64,000 bases of DNA, from NCBI GenBank assembly GCA_020725545.1, contig DYEV01000004.1, positions 25,362-89,361 of the forward strand. The letters are read 5' to 3'. Source of the stretch: Desulfobacca sp. GTDB taxonomy: Bacteria > Desulfobacterota > Desulfobaccia > Desulfobaccales > Desulfobaccaceae. Within the stretch, counting starts at the first letter, position 1, and every line of letters starts with the position of its first letter. The notes under the pieces were generated by a model. It was not told where the DNA came from, did no database searches, and worked only from the letters and a program-made list of their open reading frames with translations. Below, piece after piece: positions 27,278 to 36,300 of the stretch. The position numbers and the translations under genes are program-made.

Positions 27278-28438
27278 ATGTCTCTTCCTGAGAAAAAGAT
27301 TGCGGTGCTGTTCATGAACTTCGGCCCCTATCATATCGCCCGCCTGGAGGCTTTGGGGGATTACGCCCAGCGCCAAGGGTGGCAGGTTCATGGTATAGAA
27401 GTTTTTGGGAAGAGTCAGACGTATGCCTGGCGGGTGGAGTCTGCCCCGCAGTATTTCCGGCGCTGGACTCTTTTTCCCTCCGATATCGGGCCGCATCCAT
27501 CACTGGTGAGGATGTGGCGGGCCATATCGACAACTTTGGGAAGGATCGGACCTGATGTGGTTGTCTTGGCCGGTTACCAGGAACCAAGCATGCTCTTTGG
27601 CTTTGCCTGGGCCAAGATGCATCGTCGACCGGCTATCGTTATGGGAGAGAGTAAGGCTGACGATTATCGGCGGGAGCAATGGAAGGAATTGGCCAAAAGT
27701 TTCTTAGTCTCTCGTTTTGACGCGGCGTTAGTGGGGGGCAATCCTCAACAAGACTATTTTCAATCCTTAGGTATCCCGGCAGAGAAGATTTACCTCGGCT
27801 ACGATGTGGTGGATAACGCGTATTTTGCCCAACACGCCCTGGAGGCAAGGGAAAATGCCGACGATTTGAGGGTAAAACTAAAATTGCCGGAACGGTACTT
27901 TCTTTCGGTGTCCCGGTTCATCCCGAAAAAAAATTTACCTCGCCTGATACAGGCTTATCAACTCTATCGGCAAAGCGTCGGACCCTATCCCTGGGAATTG
28001 GTCCTGTGCGGCTCTGGCGAGCAAGAGGGCCTCCTGAAAAATCTGGTCCAGCATATGAGCGGGGTGCACTTTCCCGGCTTTCAGCAGATCGATACACTGC
28101 CCTGGTATTATGGGCTGGCCGACTGTTTCATTATGCCCAGTGCCCATAGCGAACAATGGGGCTTAGTGGTCAACGAAGCCATGGGCAGCGGTCTGCCTGT
28201 GCTCGTCAGCAAGGCCTGCGGCTGTGCTCCGGATTTAGTCCAGGAGGGGGTGAACGGTTTCACTTTTGACCCTTACGACGTCAAGGGGCTGGCTCGGCTC
28301 ATGGTGAAGATGTCTTCCGGGAAAGTTGATTTGGAAGCCATGGGCAAGGCTTCCCAGAAAATCATCGCCGATTGGAGCCCGCAAGTATTTGCCGAAAATC
28401 TCTGGCGGGCGATAGACGTGGCCCTGGAGCAGCGTTAA
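27278..28438 (+). CDS. Glycosyltransferase family 4
   Basis: 386 residues. GT-B fold: IAVLFMNFGPYHIARLEAL at the N-terminus, YFLSVSRFIPKKNLPRLIQA, LVLCGSGEQEGLLKNLV, and the donor-site block ADCFIMPSAHSEQWGLVVNEAMGSGLPVLV with the E-x7-E pair. A retaining transferase. It begins the run of modifying and transfer genes behind the amino-sugar module. Sugar not determinable. Confidence 0.85.
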   Translation: MSLPEKKIAVLFMNFGPYHIARLEALGDYAQRQGWQVHGIEVFGKSQTYAWRVESAPQYFRRWTLFPSDIGPHPSLVRMWRAISTTLGRIGPDVVVLAGYQEPSMLFGFAWAKMHRRPAIVMGESKADDYRREQWKELAKSFLVSRFDAALVGGNPQQDYFQSLGIPAEKIYLGYDVVDNAYFAQHALEARENADDLRVKLKLPERYFLSVSRFIPKKNLPRLIQAYQLYRQSVGPYPWELVLCGSGEQEGLLKNLVQHMSGVHFPGFQQIDTLPWYYGLADCFIMPSAHSEQWGLVVNEAMGSGLPVLVSKACGCAPDLVQEGVNGFTFDPYDVKGLARLMVKMSSGKVDLEAMGKASQKIIADWSPQVFAENLWRAIDVALEQR

Positions 28439-28441
28439 CCC

Positions 28442-29632
28442 ATGTCACTCAGTATAATCCATGTCACGGCTGGGTTATCCCATAAAGGTTTTGGGGTCAT
28501 CCGCTCGGTCCTGGGCCTGGCCGGGGCGCAAGGGCAATTAGGCCACAAGGTCGTGGTGGTGGGACAAAAGGACCCCTTCACCCAGACTGACATGAGCTCT
28601 TATCCTCATTTAACCATTCATAGCCATAGGGTGCTGGGACCACAACGTCTTGGCTTGTCGCTGTCTTTGCTCCATGACTTGCAAACCTTAACTCAAAATC
28701 TGGAGATTGTTCATTCTCATGGGCTATGGATGTTCCCCAACTGGGCGGCTGGGATGGCAGCTCGGGGCGGGAGGCGTCCTTTGGTTATCTCCCCCCGGGG
28801 TTTTCTTGATCCCTGGGCGCTCGCACAACACCGGTGGTTGAAAAAGATACTCTTGAGTTTCCTGGATGGGCGTGATCTTCGCGGCGCGGCCTGCATCAAT
28901 GTTCTAAGCACCGGCGAATTGGCAGCTTTGCAGCTCTTAAACTTAAGGATTCCTTTGGCATTGATTCCCAACGGCATTGATCTGGCCCTATTTGCCGACC
29001 TGCCTCCGGCCGAGAATTTCGCTGCCTTTTTTCCACAGGCTCAGGGCCGAAAAATTATCCTGTTCCTTTCCCGGCTTCATCCTAAAAAGGGGCTCCTCGA
29101 ATTGGCCCAGGCCTGGAGCAGGGTAGCCCCGGATTATCCTGAGTGGCTCTTGGTGATTGCCGGCAATCAGGAACAAAACGCTTATTTGCGACAGGTTGCA
29201 TGTATATTACAGGATAAATATTGTCAGGGACAGACGTTGTGTACAGGTCTCTTACGGGGGGCCCAGAAATTGGCGGCATTGGCTGCTGCCAACGCAATGA
29301 TTCTGCCTTCTTTCAGCGAAGGATTTCCCCGCTCCCTCCTGGAATCCTTGGCCTGCCGGGTGCCGGTTCTCATTACCCCCCAATGTTATTTTCCCGAGGC
29401 CATCCGGGCTGGGGCCGGGATCGAAATCAGTGCGCCGACCGTAGAGGCAACGGAGATCGCCCTTCGGAAGATGCTCTCTCTTTCTGATCAAGAACGGCGA
29501 GAAATGGGGGAACAGGGCCGGCGGTTGATTGAACGAGAATACACCTGGACCAACATTGCCCAGAAAACCATCCGGTTGTACGAATGGCTCCTGGGCGGCG
29601 GCTCACCCCCAGAATTTGTAATTATGGATTAA
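28442..29632 (+). CDS. Glycosyltransferase family 4
   Basis: 396 residues starting 3 bp after the previous stop. MSLSIIHVTAGLSHKGFGVI is a GT4 N-terminus with a glycine-rich acceptor loop; VHSHGLWMFPNWAAGMAAR, ISPRGFLDPWAL, LIPNGIDLALF, ILFLSRLHPKKGLLELAQAW and ANAMILPSFSEGFPRSLLESLACRVPVLI are the usual donor-domain motifs. Belongs to the group of WcaI/WbaZ-like polysaccharide transferases. Sugar not determinable. Confidence 0.86.
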   Translation: MSLSIIHVTAGLSHKGFGVIRSVLGLAGAQGQLGHKVVVVGQKDPFTQTDMSSYPHLTIHSHRVLGPQRLGLSLSLLHDLQTLTQNLEIVHSHGLWMFPNWAAGMAARGGRRPLVISPRGFLDPWALAQHRWLKKILLSFLDGRDLRGAACINVLSTGELAALQLLNLRIPLALIPNGIDLALFADLPPAENFAAFFPQAQGRKIILFLSRLHPKKGLLELAQAWSRVAPDYPEWLLVIAGNQEQNAYLRQVACILQDKYCQGQTLCTGLLRGAQKLAALAAANAMILPSFSEGFPRSLLESLACRVPVLITPQCYFPEAIRAGAGIEISAPTVEATEIALRKMLSLSDQERREMGEQGRRLIEREYTWTNIAQKTIRLYEWLLGGGSPPEFVIMD

Positions 29633-29634
29633 TT

Positions 29635-30387
29635 ATGGCGAATGCTAAAGTCGAGCAGTTAAAAAATTCCCTCTATTATAATGTTCCAGGCTGGATTGAT
29701 GGGACAAGGCAGTTCTATCAGCTCATTCAGGATAACTTGCCCGAGTACGGCATCATTCTTGATGTCGGTGCTGGGCCTGGCAACCCCCATTATCCTGATC
29801 TTCGCCGACCAGGTCTTAAAATCGTGGGGATAGATATCGATCCGGCAGTGCTGAATAATCCATTCCTAGATGAGGCACACGTCGCCTCAATTTGTCATTT
29901 GCCCTTTGAGCAGAATTATTTTGACTTGGCAATTGCCAATTTTGTCTTCGAACACTTGGAAGACGGCTTAACCGCACTCCAGGAGATCTATCGGGTTGTG
30001 AAGCCGGGTGGGAAGCTTATTTTTCGAACCCCGAATATATACCATTATGCCGTTTTGATTAGCCGGTTGACGCCCCAGTGGTTTCATCGTCTAGTGGCCA
30101 ATCGGGTGCGAGGTCTCAAAAATGAAGAAAGCGACGTATATCCCACCTTCTACCGCATGAACACATGGTTAGGCCTAAAGCGCCTGTTGGCATCTGCAGG
30201 TTTTCAAGTGGAAACCTTGCAGGCGATCGAAAAAGAACCCAGCTATCTCATGTTTTCCCCTTATTTTTTCCTCTTAGGAGTCCTTTACGAACGTATGGTC
30301 AACGCTACCGAAATGCTGAAAGGCCTGCGGGCAAATATCCTTGGAGTTGCTACCAAGATAACCGACCGGAGCGGAAGTGATAAATGA
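29635..30387 (+). CDS. Class I SAM-dependent methyltransferase
   Basis: 250 residues from the ATG at 29635, 2 bp after the previous stop. Motif I IILDVGAGPGNPHYPDL, motif II VGIDIDPAVL, motif III-IV HLPFEQNYFDLAIANFVFEHLED and motif VI VVKPGGKLIFRTPN. Small-molecule type methyltransferase, likely acting on a sugar of the polysaccharide or its lipid carrier. Overlaps the next methyltransferase gene by 4 bp; the two are not close paralogues. Confidence 0.85.
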   Translation: MANAKVEQLKNSLYYNVPGWIDGTRQFYQLIQDNLPEYGIILDVGAGPGNPHYPDLRRPGLKIVGIDIDPAVLNNPFLDEAHVASICHLPFEQNYFDLAIANFVFEHLEDGLTALQEIYRVVKPGGKLIFRTPNIYHYAVLISRLTPQWFHRLVANRVRGLKNEESDVYPTFYRMNTWLGLKRLLASAGFQVETLQAIEKEPSYLMFSPYFFLLGVLYERMVNATEMLKGLRANILGVATKITDRSGSDK

Positions 30388-31058
30388 TCGAACACTCTCG
30401 AATGTATAATAAATTCTATGAATCCTATTGGGATATCTCAGAAGGTGGCGGACCGGAAGCTGATCCTACCACCCCGGAACGATTAACCCTGTTACAAAAA
30501 ACCTTGGCAAAATATTTTGGCAGTGGAAAATTAGTGCAAGCCTTGGATGCCGGTTGTGGCACCGGATTCTTTACCCAGGCCCTAACAAGCCTGAAATGCC
30601 AGTCTACTGAGATTGATATATCCCGTCAAGCTATTGCAAAAGCCCAAGAACGATATCCTGATCTCAGTTTTCATATCGGTCCGCTGGAAGGGCCGCTTCC
30701 CTTTGCAGACGGTTCATTTGATGTGATTTTTTCCACCGAGGTGATCGAACACATTTATGGCGTCTATGAAATGTTAAATGAATTCCATCGAATTTTGCGA
30801 CATGATGGGGTATTAATCCTGACAACACCTTATCATGGGTTAATTAAGCATCTATTAGTCGTGCTGTTTAATTTCGATAAACATTTTAATAGCATAAAAA
30901 GTGGACACATTCGATTTTTTTCCAAAAAATCTCTCACCACTATTCTGGGAGAATCGGGCTTTCGGGTGGAAGAAATCCACCGTTTCGGGCGTTTACTGCC
31001 TTGTCTCGCTAAGAGTATGTATGTGGTGGCCACCAAGGTGGCAAAATCCCAAGGATAA
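30384..31058 (+). CDS. Class I SAM-dependent methyltransferase
   Basis: 224 residues. Motif I ALDAGCGTGFFTQAL, EIDISRQAIAKAQERYP, LPFADGSFDVIFSTEVIEH and LRHDGVLILTTPYHG mark a class I fold of the Methyltransf_11/UbiE type. The C-terminal part (RFFSKKSLTTILGESGFRVE) is common in methyltransferases of glycan loci. It is the third methyltransferase of the operon, so the polymer is probably methylated at more than one position or at the chain end. Confidence 0.85.
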   Translation: MIEHSRMYNKFYESYWDISEGGGPEADPTTPERLTLLQKTLAKYFGSGKLVQALDAGCGTGFFTQALTSLKCQSTEIDISRQAIAKAQERYPDLSFHIGPLEGPLPFADGSFDVIFSTEVIEHIYGVYEMLNEFHRILRHDGVLILTTPYHGLIKHLLVVLFNFDKHFNSIKSGHIRFFSKKSLTTILGESGFRVEEIHRFGRLLPCLAKSMYVVATKVAKSQG

Positions 31059-31064
31059 GCAGCG

Positions 31065-31907
31065 ATGCTCTCCCTCATTGTCCTCACCCATAACGAAGAA
31101 ATTCACCTGGAGCGGTGTTTAAAAAGCGTGGCTGATTTAACACGCCATATTTTTGTTGTAGATAGTTTTAGCAACGACGCCACCGTCGATATCGCCCGAC
31201 TGTGCGGAGCTCAAGTGGCGCAACGTCCCTTTAAAAATAATGCCGATCAATTCCAATGGGCTCTGGATAACCTCCCCTTCAATACTCCCTGGATCCTTCG
31301 GTTGGATGCCGATGAATATCTCACCCCGGAGCTGGCGAAAGAGATCCAAGAAAAATTGCCCTCTTTGCCGCCTGAGATCACCGGCGTATATATGAAAAGG
31401 CGCATGTTTTTTCTGGGGAAATGGATTCGCCACGGAACCTACTATCCTCTCTGGCTATTGCGCATTTTTCGCCACGGCGTTGGGAAGGTTGAATCCCGGT
31501 GGATGGATGAACATATCGTTTTAGACTACGGCCAGACAATGCGGTTAGAGCATGATCTGGTGGACGACAACCACAAGGGTCTTATTTTTTGGAGCAACAA
31601 ACACATAGGTTATGCCAGACGGGAAGCATTGGATTATTTAGAAAAGACGCAATTGCAACAAGGTCAGATTGCAAGTAAATTTTGGGGGCATCAGGAAGAG
31701 CGAAAACGCTGGTTGAAGGAGAATCTTTATTATCGTATCCCATTATTTGTTCGCCCATTTCTGTATTTTATTTACCGTTATTTTTTGAGATTAGGGATAT
31801 TAGACGGCCTGCCAGGTTTTATTTTTCATTTTTTACAAGCTTTTTGGTACCGTTTTTTAGTTGATGCTCTTATTTTTGAAGCAAAATACTTATCTCCTCC
31901 TAAATAA
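31065..31907 (+). CDS. Glycosyltransferase family 2 (WaaE/KdtX-like)
   Basis: 280 residues, 6 bp behind the previous gene. MLSLIVLTHNEEIHLERCL, IFVVDSFSNDATVDIARL, the donor metal motif LRLDADEYLTPEL, then RRMFFLGKWIRHGTYYPLWLLRIFRHG and DEHIVLDYGQ are the ordered motifs of the WaaE family. C-terminal hydrophobic helices (FVRPFLYFIYRYFLRLGILD) suggest peripheral membrane contact. Probably adds an outer or side-chain sugar. Confidence 0.85.
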   Translation: MLSLIVLTHNEEIHLERCLKSVADLTRHIFVVDSFSNDATVDIARLCGAQVAQRPFKNNADQFQWALDNLPFNTPWILRLDADEYLTPELAKEIQEKLPSLPPEITGVYMKRRMFFLGKWIRHGTYYPLWLLRIFRHGVGKVESRWMDEHIVLDYGQTMRLEHDLVDDNHKGLIFWSNKHIGYARREALDYLEKTQLQQGQIASKFWGHQEERKRWLKENLYYRIPLFVRPFLYFIYRYFLRLGILDGLPGFIFHFLQAFWYRFLVDALIFEAKYLSPPK

Positions 31908-31948
31908 CTATCGGTTAACATTGAGGGAATTATATAGACGGGAACGAT

Positions 31949-32521
31949 ATGCCTTTTTTCCAAATGGACCAATTTGACCGCAGCGGCTTCACTTATGGCA
32001 AACCGAAGCTCTACGTATTTTTGTGGTTCCTCGTCCAAGATACCCTCTTCCGCTTCTCCCCCATACCGCTGTACGGCTTCCGCCGCTGGCTGTTGCGGTT
32101 GTTTGGGGCCAGGCTGGGGAAAGGGGTGACCATCCGCCCCCGGGCCCGGATCCATTACCCCTGGCGGGTGGAGATCGGCGATTACAGTGCCGTGGGCGAT
32201 GATGCCTGGCTGTATTCCATCGGGGAGATCAAAATCGGGGCACATGCGGTGGTCTCCCAGAAAAGCTTTCTGTGCACCGCGGGGCACGATTATGACGACC
32301 CGCACTTTAAAACCACGGTGGCGCCCATCAAGGTGGGGGACGGCGTCTGGATCGCTGCGGATGTCTTCGTGGCTCCGGGCGTGACCATCGGCGCCAACAC
32401 CGTCATTGGCGCCCGCTCCAGCGTTTTTCATGATATGCCGGCCGATATGATCTGCTATGGCTACCCCTGCCGGCCGGTGCGTCCAAGGGGCGGGGGCTCT
32501 GTCATCCAAGAGCATTTTTAG
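31949..32521 (+). CDS. Hexapeptide-repeat acetyltransferase (WcaF-like)
   Basis: 190 residues. Left-handed beta-helix O-acetyltransferase resembling WcaF of colanic acid synthesis. N-terminal PYxLP-free segment with a membrane-associated helix (FLWFLVQDTLFRFSPIPLYG), then hexapeptide repeats GARLGKGVTIRPRARIHYPW, IGEIKIGAHAVVSQ, the catalytic-type histidine region LCTAGHDYDDP, and APGVTIGANTVIGARSSV, ending PCRPVRPRGG. Acetyl-CoA would be the donor and a sugar of the repeat unit the acceptor. Confidence 0.88.
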   Translation: MPFFQMDQFDRSGFTYGKPKLYVFLWFLVQDTLFRFSPIPLYGFRRWLLRLFGARLGKGVTIRPRARIHYPWRVEIGDYSAVGDDAWLYSIGEIKIGAHAVVSQKSFLCTAGHDYDDPHFKTTVAPIKVGDGVWIAADVFVAPGVTIGANTVIGARSSVFHDMPADMICYGYPCRPVRPRGGGSVIQEHF

Positions 32522-32605
32522 GAGAGGTTCCCCTGGGGACCAGCAAAAACTTGGGGCCAGCCTCCGTGGTAAATCCCATTAGTTATCACCCATGAGCATA
32601 TCGAA

Positions 32606-33202
32606 TTGGATACTGCCGGTTATGAGAAGTTTTTTAAATATTGGTTACCGCCGCTTCTTCTTGCAGCGCTAATTGTAATTTTTTCCAGTGACCTCGGATC
32701 TGAAGAATATACCGCTAGCTTCTTAAAAAAAGTTTTTCATTATTTTTATTATGTTGAGAACCGGCAGATTTTGAAAATAAATACATATCTTCGATCTTAT
32801 GGGCATATTCTGGTCTATGCTATTTTGTTTCTTTTGATCTACCGGCTCTTAAGGGGATATTATCAGTTGGCGCCGGCTCGAGCCTCTTTTGACGCTTTTT
32901 CTTGGACATTGATGATTGCCTTGTTTGATGAAGGGCATCAATCTCTGACAGCAAAACGCACCGGCAGCATAGGCGACATTCTGCTGGATATGTCCGGTGT
33001 GGCTATTATAGCAATAAGTATTATAATTTGGACAAAAATAGTTCAAAAAAGATCAACGGACAATTTACTGGCAACTATCGACTTCCTCATGGAATTGGGA
33101 GATTTTTATCAAACCCAGGGCAAACACGCCATTGCTGCACAATTTTTTAAAAAAGCTCTTTCTTTAATGTATGACTATCTTGCAACAAATAAGATAAGGT
33201 GA
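32606..33202 (+). CDS. VanZ-like membrane protein
   Basis: 198 residues, probably from a TTG at 32606 since no in-frame ATG precedes the conserved part; no good ribosome site is visible. Four hydrophobic segments (about 12-28, 66-82, 96-108, 128-145) and the VanZ signature: RSYGHILVYAILFLLIYRLL, then ALFDEGHQSLTAKRTGSIGDILLDMSGV, with the conserved DE-x2-Q and R-x4-D-x3-D residues. VanZ-like proteins are frequent in polysaccharide and exosortase loci, where their role is undefined. The C-terminal 50 residues are soluble and helical. Confidence 0.82.
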   Translation: MDTAGYEKFFKYWLPPLLLAALIVIFSSDLGSEEYTASFLKKVFHYFYYVENRQILKINTYLRSYGHILVYAILFLLIYRLLRGYYQLAPARASFDAFSWTLMIALFDEGHQSLTAKRTGSIGDILLDMSGVAIIAISIIIWTKIVQKRSTDNLLATIDFLMELGDFYQTQGKHAIAAQFFKKALSLMYDYLATNKIR

Positions 33203-33265
33203 TTTGATACCATTCCTGAATGGAACAAAATTATGCCTTTATCGGCGCATTCGTGAGCCAATGAC

Positions 33266-34630
33266 ATGAATCCCTTCATCTTTCGAGAATATGATATCCG
33301 GGGGCTGGCCGCCCGGGATTTAGCCCCGCCGCAGGTGGAGCGTCTGGGGCGGGCGTTGGGGGCCTATTTTCAAGGGCAGAACTGCCGCCGGATCATACTC
33401 GGCCGAGACTGCCGGTTAAGCTCCCCGGCCATTTCCCAAACCCTAGCCGCAGCGCTGGCCGCCAGCGGCGGCGAGATCATCGATGTGGGCGTCTGTCCCA
33501 CGCCGGTGCTCTATTTTGCCGTCCGACACTTCGAGGCCAATGGCGGGGTGATGGTCACGGCCAGCCATAATCCCCCGGAGTTCAATGGCTTGAAGATCTG
33601 CCGGGGCTGGCAGACGATTTTTGGGGCCGAGATTCAAAAGCTCCGGGCACTGGCCGAAAATGGTGATCGCGTCACCGGCCGCGGCAGCATTGCCCGGCAG
33701 GAAATCCTCCCGGCCTACCTGGCTTACCTGCAAAAGAACCTTTGTCTGGCCCGGCCCTTGAAGGTCGGGCTGGACGGCGGGCACGGTACCGCCGGTCCGG
33801 TGGCCCGGCAGCTCTTTGCGGGGCTGGGCTGCCAGGTTTTTCCCTTATACTGCGAAATGGACGGCACTTTCCCGGCCCATTTGCCGGATCCCACGATTCC
33901 GGCGCATCTGCGGGATTTACAACGCCTGGTGGCAGAGGAGGCTCTGGACGTGGGCCTGGCGTACGATGGGGATGGTGACCGCTTGGGGGTGGTGGGCCCC
34001 GACGGTCAGCTTCTCTGGGGAGATGAGTTATTAATCCTCTTTGCCCGGGATATCCTCAAGCAGCATCCTGGCGCCACGATCATTGGGGAGGTTAAGTGTT
34101 CCCAGAGCCTCTATGATGATATTGCCCAACACGGCGGCCGCCCGCTGATGTGGAAGACCGGGCACTCGCTGATTAAGCAGAAGATGGTGGAGGAGCAGGC
34201 CCTCTTGGCCGGGGAAATGAGCGGCCATTTATTTTTTGCCGACCGTTATTTCGGCTATGACGACGCCATTTACGCCAGTGGCCGCCTCGTGGAGCTGATT
34301 GCCAATTCCGGTCTTGCTCTTACCGAGCTGCTGGCCAACGTGCCCAAGAAAATGGCGACCCCCGAGATTCGGCGGGATTGTCCCGATGAGGTGAAGTTTC
34401 GGGTGGTCGACGCTTTAAAGGCACAACTCCAGGGGCGTCTGCCTTGCAATGATCTGGACGGGGTCCGGATCCAGTTCCCCGATGGTTGGGGCCTGGTCCG
34501 GGCCTCGAATACTCAACCGGCCCTGGTCCTGCGGTTTGAGGCCGAGTCGCCGGCACGTTTGCGGGCCATTCAAGAAGAAATCGAGGCGCTGCTCAGCGCA
34601 GCATTAAAGGGGCAAGGAATAGTCACATGA
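33266..34630 (+). CDS. manB: Phosphomannomutase/phosphoglucomutase
   Basis: 454 residues. Interconverts mannose-6-phosphate and mannose-1-phosphate (often also the glucose phosphates). Four-domain alpha-phosphohexomutase: N-terminal IFREYDIRGLAARDL, the phosphoserine loop GVMVTASHNPPEFNG with Ser100, the metal-binding loop AYDGDGDRLG near residue 233, the sugar-binding GEMSGHLFF loop and the C-terminal RASNTQPALVLRFE phosphate-binding loop. Length normal for the AlgC type. Overlaps manC by 4 bp and feeds it. Confidence 0.94.
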   Translation: MNPFIFREYDIRGLAARDLAPPQVERLGRALGAYFQGQNCRRIILGRDCRLSSPAISQTLAAALAASGGEIIDVGVCPTPVLYFAVRHFEANGGVMVTASHNPPEFNGLKICRGWQTIFGAEIQKLRALAENGDRVTGRGSIARQEILPAYLAYLQKNLCLARPLKVGLDGGHGTAGPVARQLFAGLGCQVFPLYCEMDGTFPAHLPDPTIPAHLRDLQRLVAEEALDVGLAYDGDGDRLGVVGPDGQLLWGDELLILFARDILKQHPGATIIGEVKCSQSLYDDIAQHGGRPLMWKTGHSLIKQKMVEEQALLAGEMSGHLFFADRYFGYDDAIYASGRLVELIANSGLALTELLANVPKKMATPEIRRDCPDEVKFRVVDALKAQLQGRLPCNDLDGVRIQFPDGWGLVRASNTQPALVLRFEAESPARLRAIQEEIEALLSAALKGQGIVT

Positions 34631-36048
34631 ACAATAAGGCAGAGGCTCCCTCACTTTTCGGGGTCATCCTGGCAGGAGGCTCGGGAACCCGCTTCTGGCC
34701 CCTGAGCCGCTTACAATATCCCAAACAAGTGCTGCGCCTCTTGGGGACGGAGTCCATGCTGCAGGCCACCATTGAACGGCTCCTGCCCCTCATCCCCCTG
34801 GAACGGCTCATCGTGGTCACGAATGCTTCCCAGGAGGATGTCATCCGTCTGGAACTCCATAAAAAAAACTGGGAAGGAGTCAAATTGGTAATAGAGCCGC
34901 TGGGCCGCAACACCGCCGCGGCGGTTGGCCTGGCCGCGGCTTCTTTGCCAGAAACTGCCGAGCCGGCCGTCCTGGCGGTTTTTCCCGCCGACCACTACAT
35001 CAAAGAGCAGGAAGAATTTCTGGCGGCCCTGACAGAGGGGGCCCATTGGGCCGCGCAAGGCTCGGTGGTGACCTTTGGCATTACCCCCGCCACCCCGGAA
35101 ACGGGCTATGGCTACATCCAGGCTGGCGCACCGCTGGACGAAACCACCACCGCCCGCCGCGGTGTGCGGTTTATCGAAAAGCCACCCCTGACCCAGGCCG
35201 AGCGTTTTCTGGCCGAAGGTAATTTCTACTGGAACAGCGGCATCTTCTTGTTTCGCCGGGACGTGCTTCTGGAGGCCATGGCCAGCTTGCTGCCAGACCT
35301 CTATCAGGGCCTCCAAGCTCTGCAAGGCGATCCCGGCCCGGCCAAGGTGACCGAAATCTATCAAGATTTACCGAACATTTCCCTGGATCACGGGATCCTG
35401 GAGAAAATCAGCGACTTTGTTGTCCTGCCGGTCAATCTGGGCTGGAGTGATGTGGGGACGTGGGGCGCCCTGCGCCATCTCTTTCCCCAGGATGCCCAGG
35501 GAAATGTCACCCTCGGCCGGACCGTGAGTCTGGAGAATAAAGACTGTCTGATTTATGCCCAGGACCGTCTCGTGGCCTCCCTGGGCCTGGAAAATATGGT
35601 GGTAGTGGATACCCCCGATGCCACCCTGATCTGCCCCCTCACTAAAATTCAAGAAGTAAAGGATATTGTAGCGGAGCTGAACCGCCAGAACATGACCGAG
35701 TCCATCTGCCATCTGACGGTGGAACGCCCCTGGGGAGAATACACGGTCATTGAAAGCGGGCCCGGTTATAAAGTGAAGGCTATCGTCGTCTACCCGGGCA
35801 AACGCCTTAGCCTGCAATACCATAACTATCGGGCCGAACATTGGGTGGTGGTGCAGGGCACGGCCCTCGTGACGATCGGCAAAGAGGTCACCCGGGTTCA
35901 TGCCAATGAGAGTGTCTACGTCCCGGTGAAGACGCCGCACCGCCTGGAAAACCAAAGTCCGGAAAATTTAAAAATTATCGAAGTGCAAACCGGCCCTTAT
36001 TTAGAGGAGGATGATATCATCAGATTGAACGATGATTTTTGGCGGTAA
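34627..36048 (+). CDS. manC: Mannose-1-P guanylyltransferase / mannose-6-P isomerase
   Basis: 473 residues, the bifunctional ManC/AlgA type. N-terminal nucleotidyltransferase (about 10-290) with GVILAGGSGTRFWPLSR, PKQVLRLLG, FPADHYI and FIEKPP; C-terminal type II isomerase cupin (about 355-470) with VERPWGEYTVIESG, KRLSLQYHNYRAEHWVVVQG and YVPVKTPHRLEN. Provides both the first step (fructose-6-P to mannose-6-P) and the third (mannose-1-P to GDP-mannose), so with manB, gmd and fcl the GDP-L-fucose pathway is complete within the window. Last gene of the plus-strand polysaccharide train; about 250 bp without a clear terminator follow. Confidence 0.94.
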   Translation: MNNKAEAPSLFGVILAGGSGTRFWPLSRLQYPKQVLRLLGTESMLQATIERLLPLIPLERLIVVTNASQEDVIRLELHKKNWEGVKLVIEPLGRNTAAAVGLAAASLPETAEPAVLAVFPADHYIKEQEEFLAALTEGAHWAAQGSVVTFGITPATPETGYGYIQAGAPLDETTTARRGVRFIEKPPLTQAERFLAEGNFYWNSGIFLFRRDVLLEAMASLLPDLYQGLQALQGDPGPAKVTEIYQDLPNISLDHGILEKISDFVVLPVNLGWSDVGTWGALRHLFPQDAQGNVTLGRTVSLENKDCLIYAQDRLVASLGLENMVVVDTPDATLICPLTKIQEVKDIVAELNRQNMTESICHLTVERPWGEYTVIESGPGYKVKAIVVYPGKRLSLQYHNYRAEHWVVVQGTALVTIGKEVTRVHANESVYVPVKTPHRLENQSPENLKIIEVQTGPYLEEDDIIRLNDDFWR

Positions 36049-36300
36049 ACCGAAACGTGATACGTTTTGATTGGCCCTTGAAATACAGCGAAATTTGTTA
36101 TACAGAAGGAGGCTCCGACGTTGTGGATTATGATGTATATTCAAATAGTTATAATACTACAGCCTTGGAGCCTTTCCAATTAATTATATAAGAAATGGTC
36201 AAGTAACATAATCAGTAACATCTGCCGTTACTTGGTGCGAACATTGAGTTATCTTTTTGATAAGCAGCGTTATCAGATCCCTTCTCCCGGCCCCCTTCTC

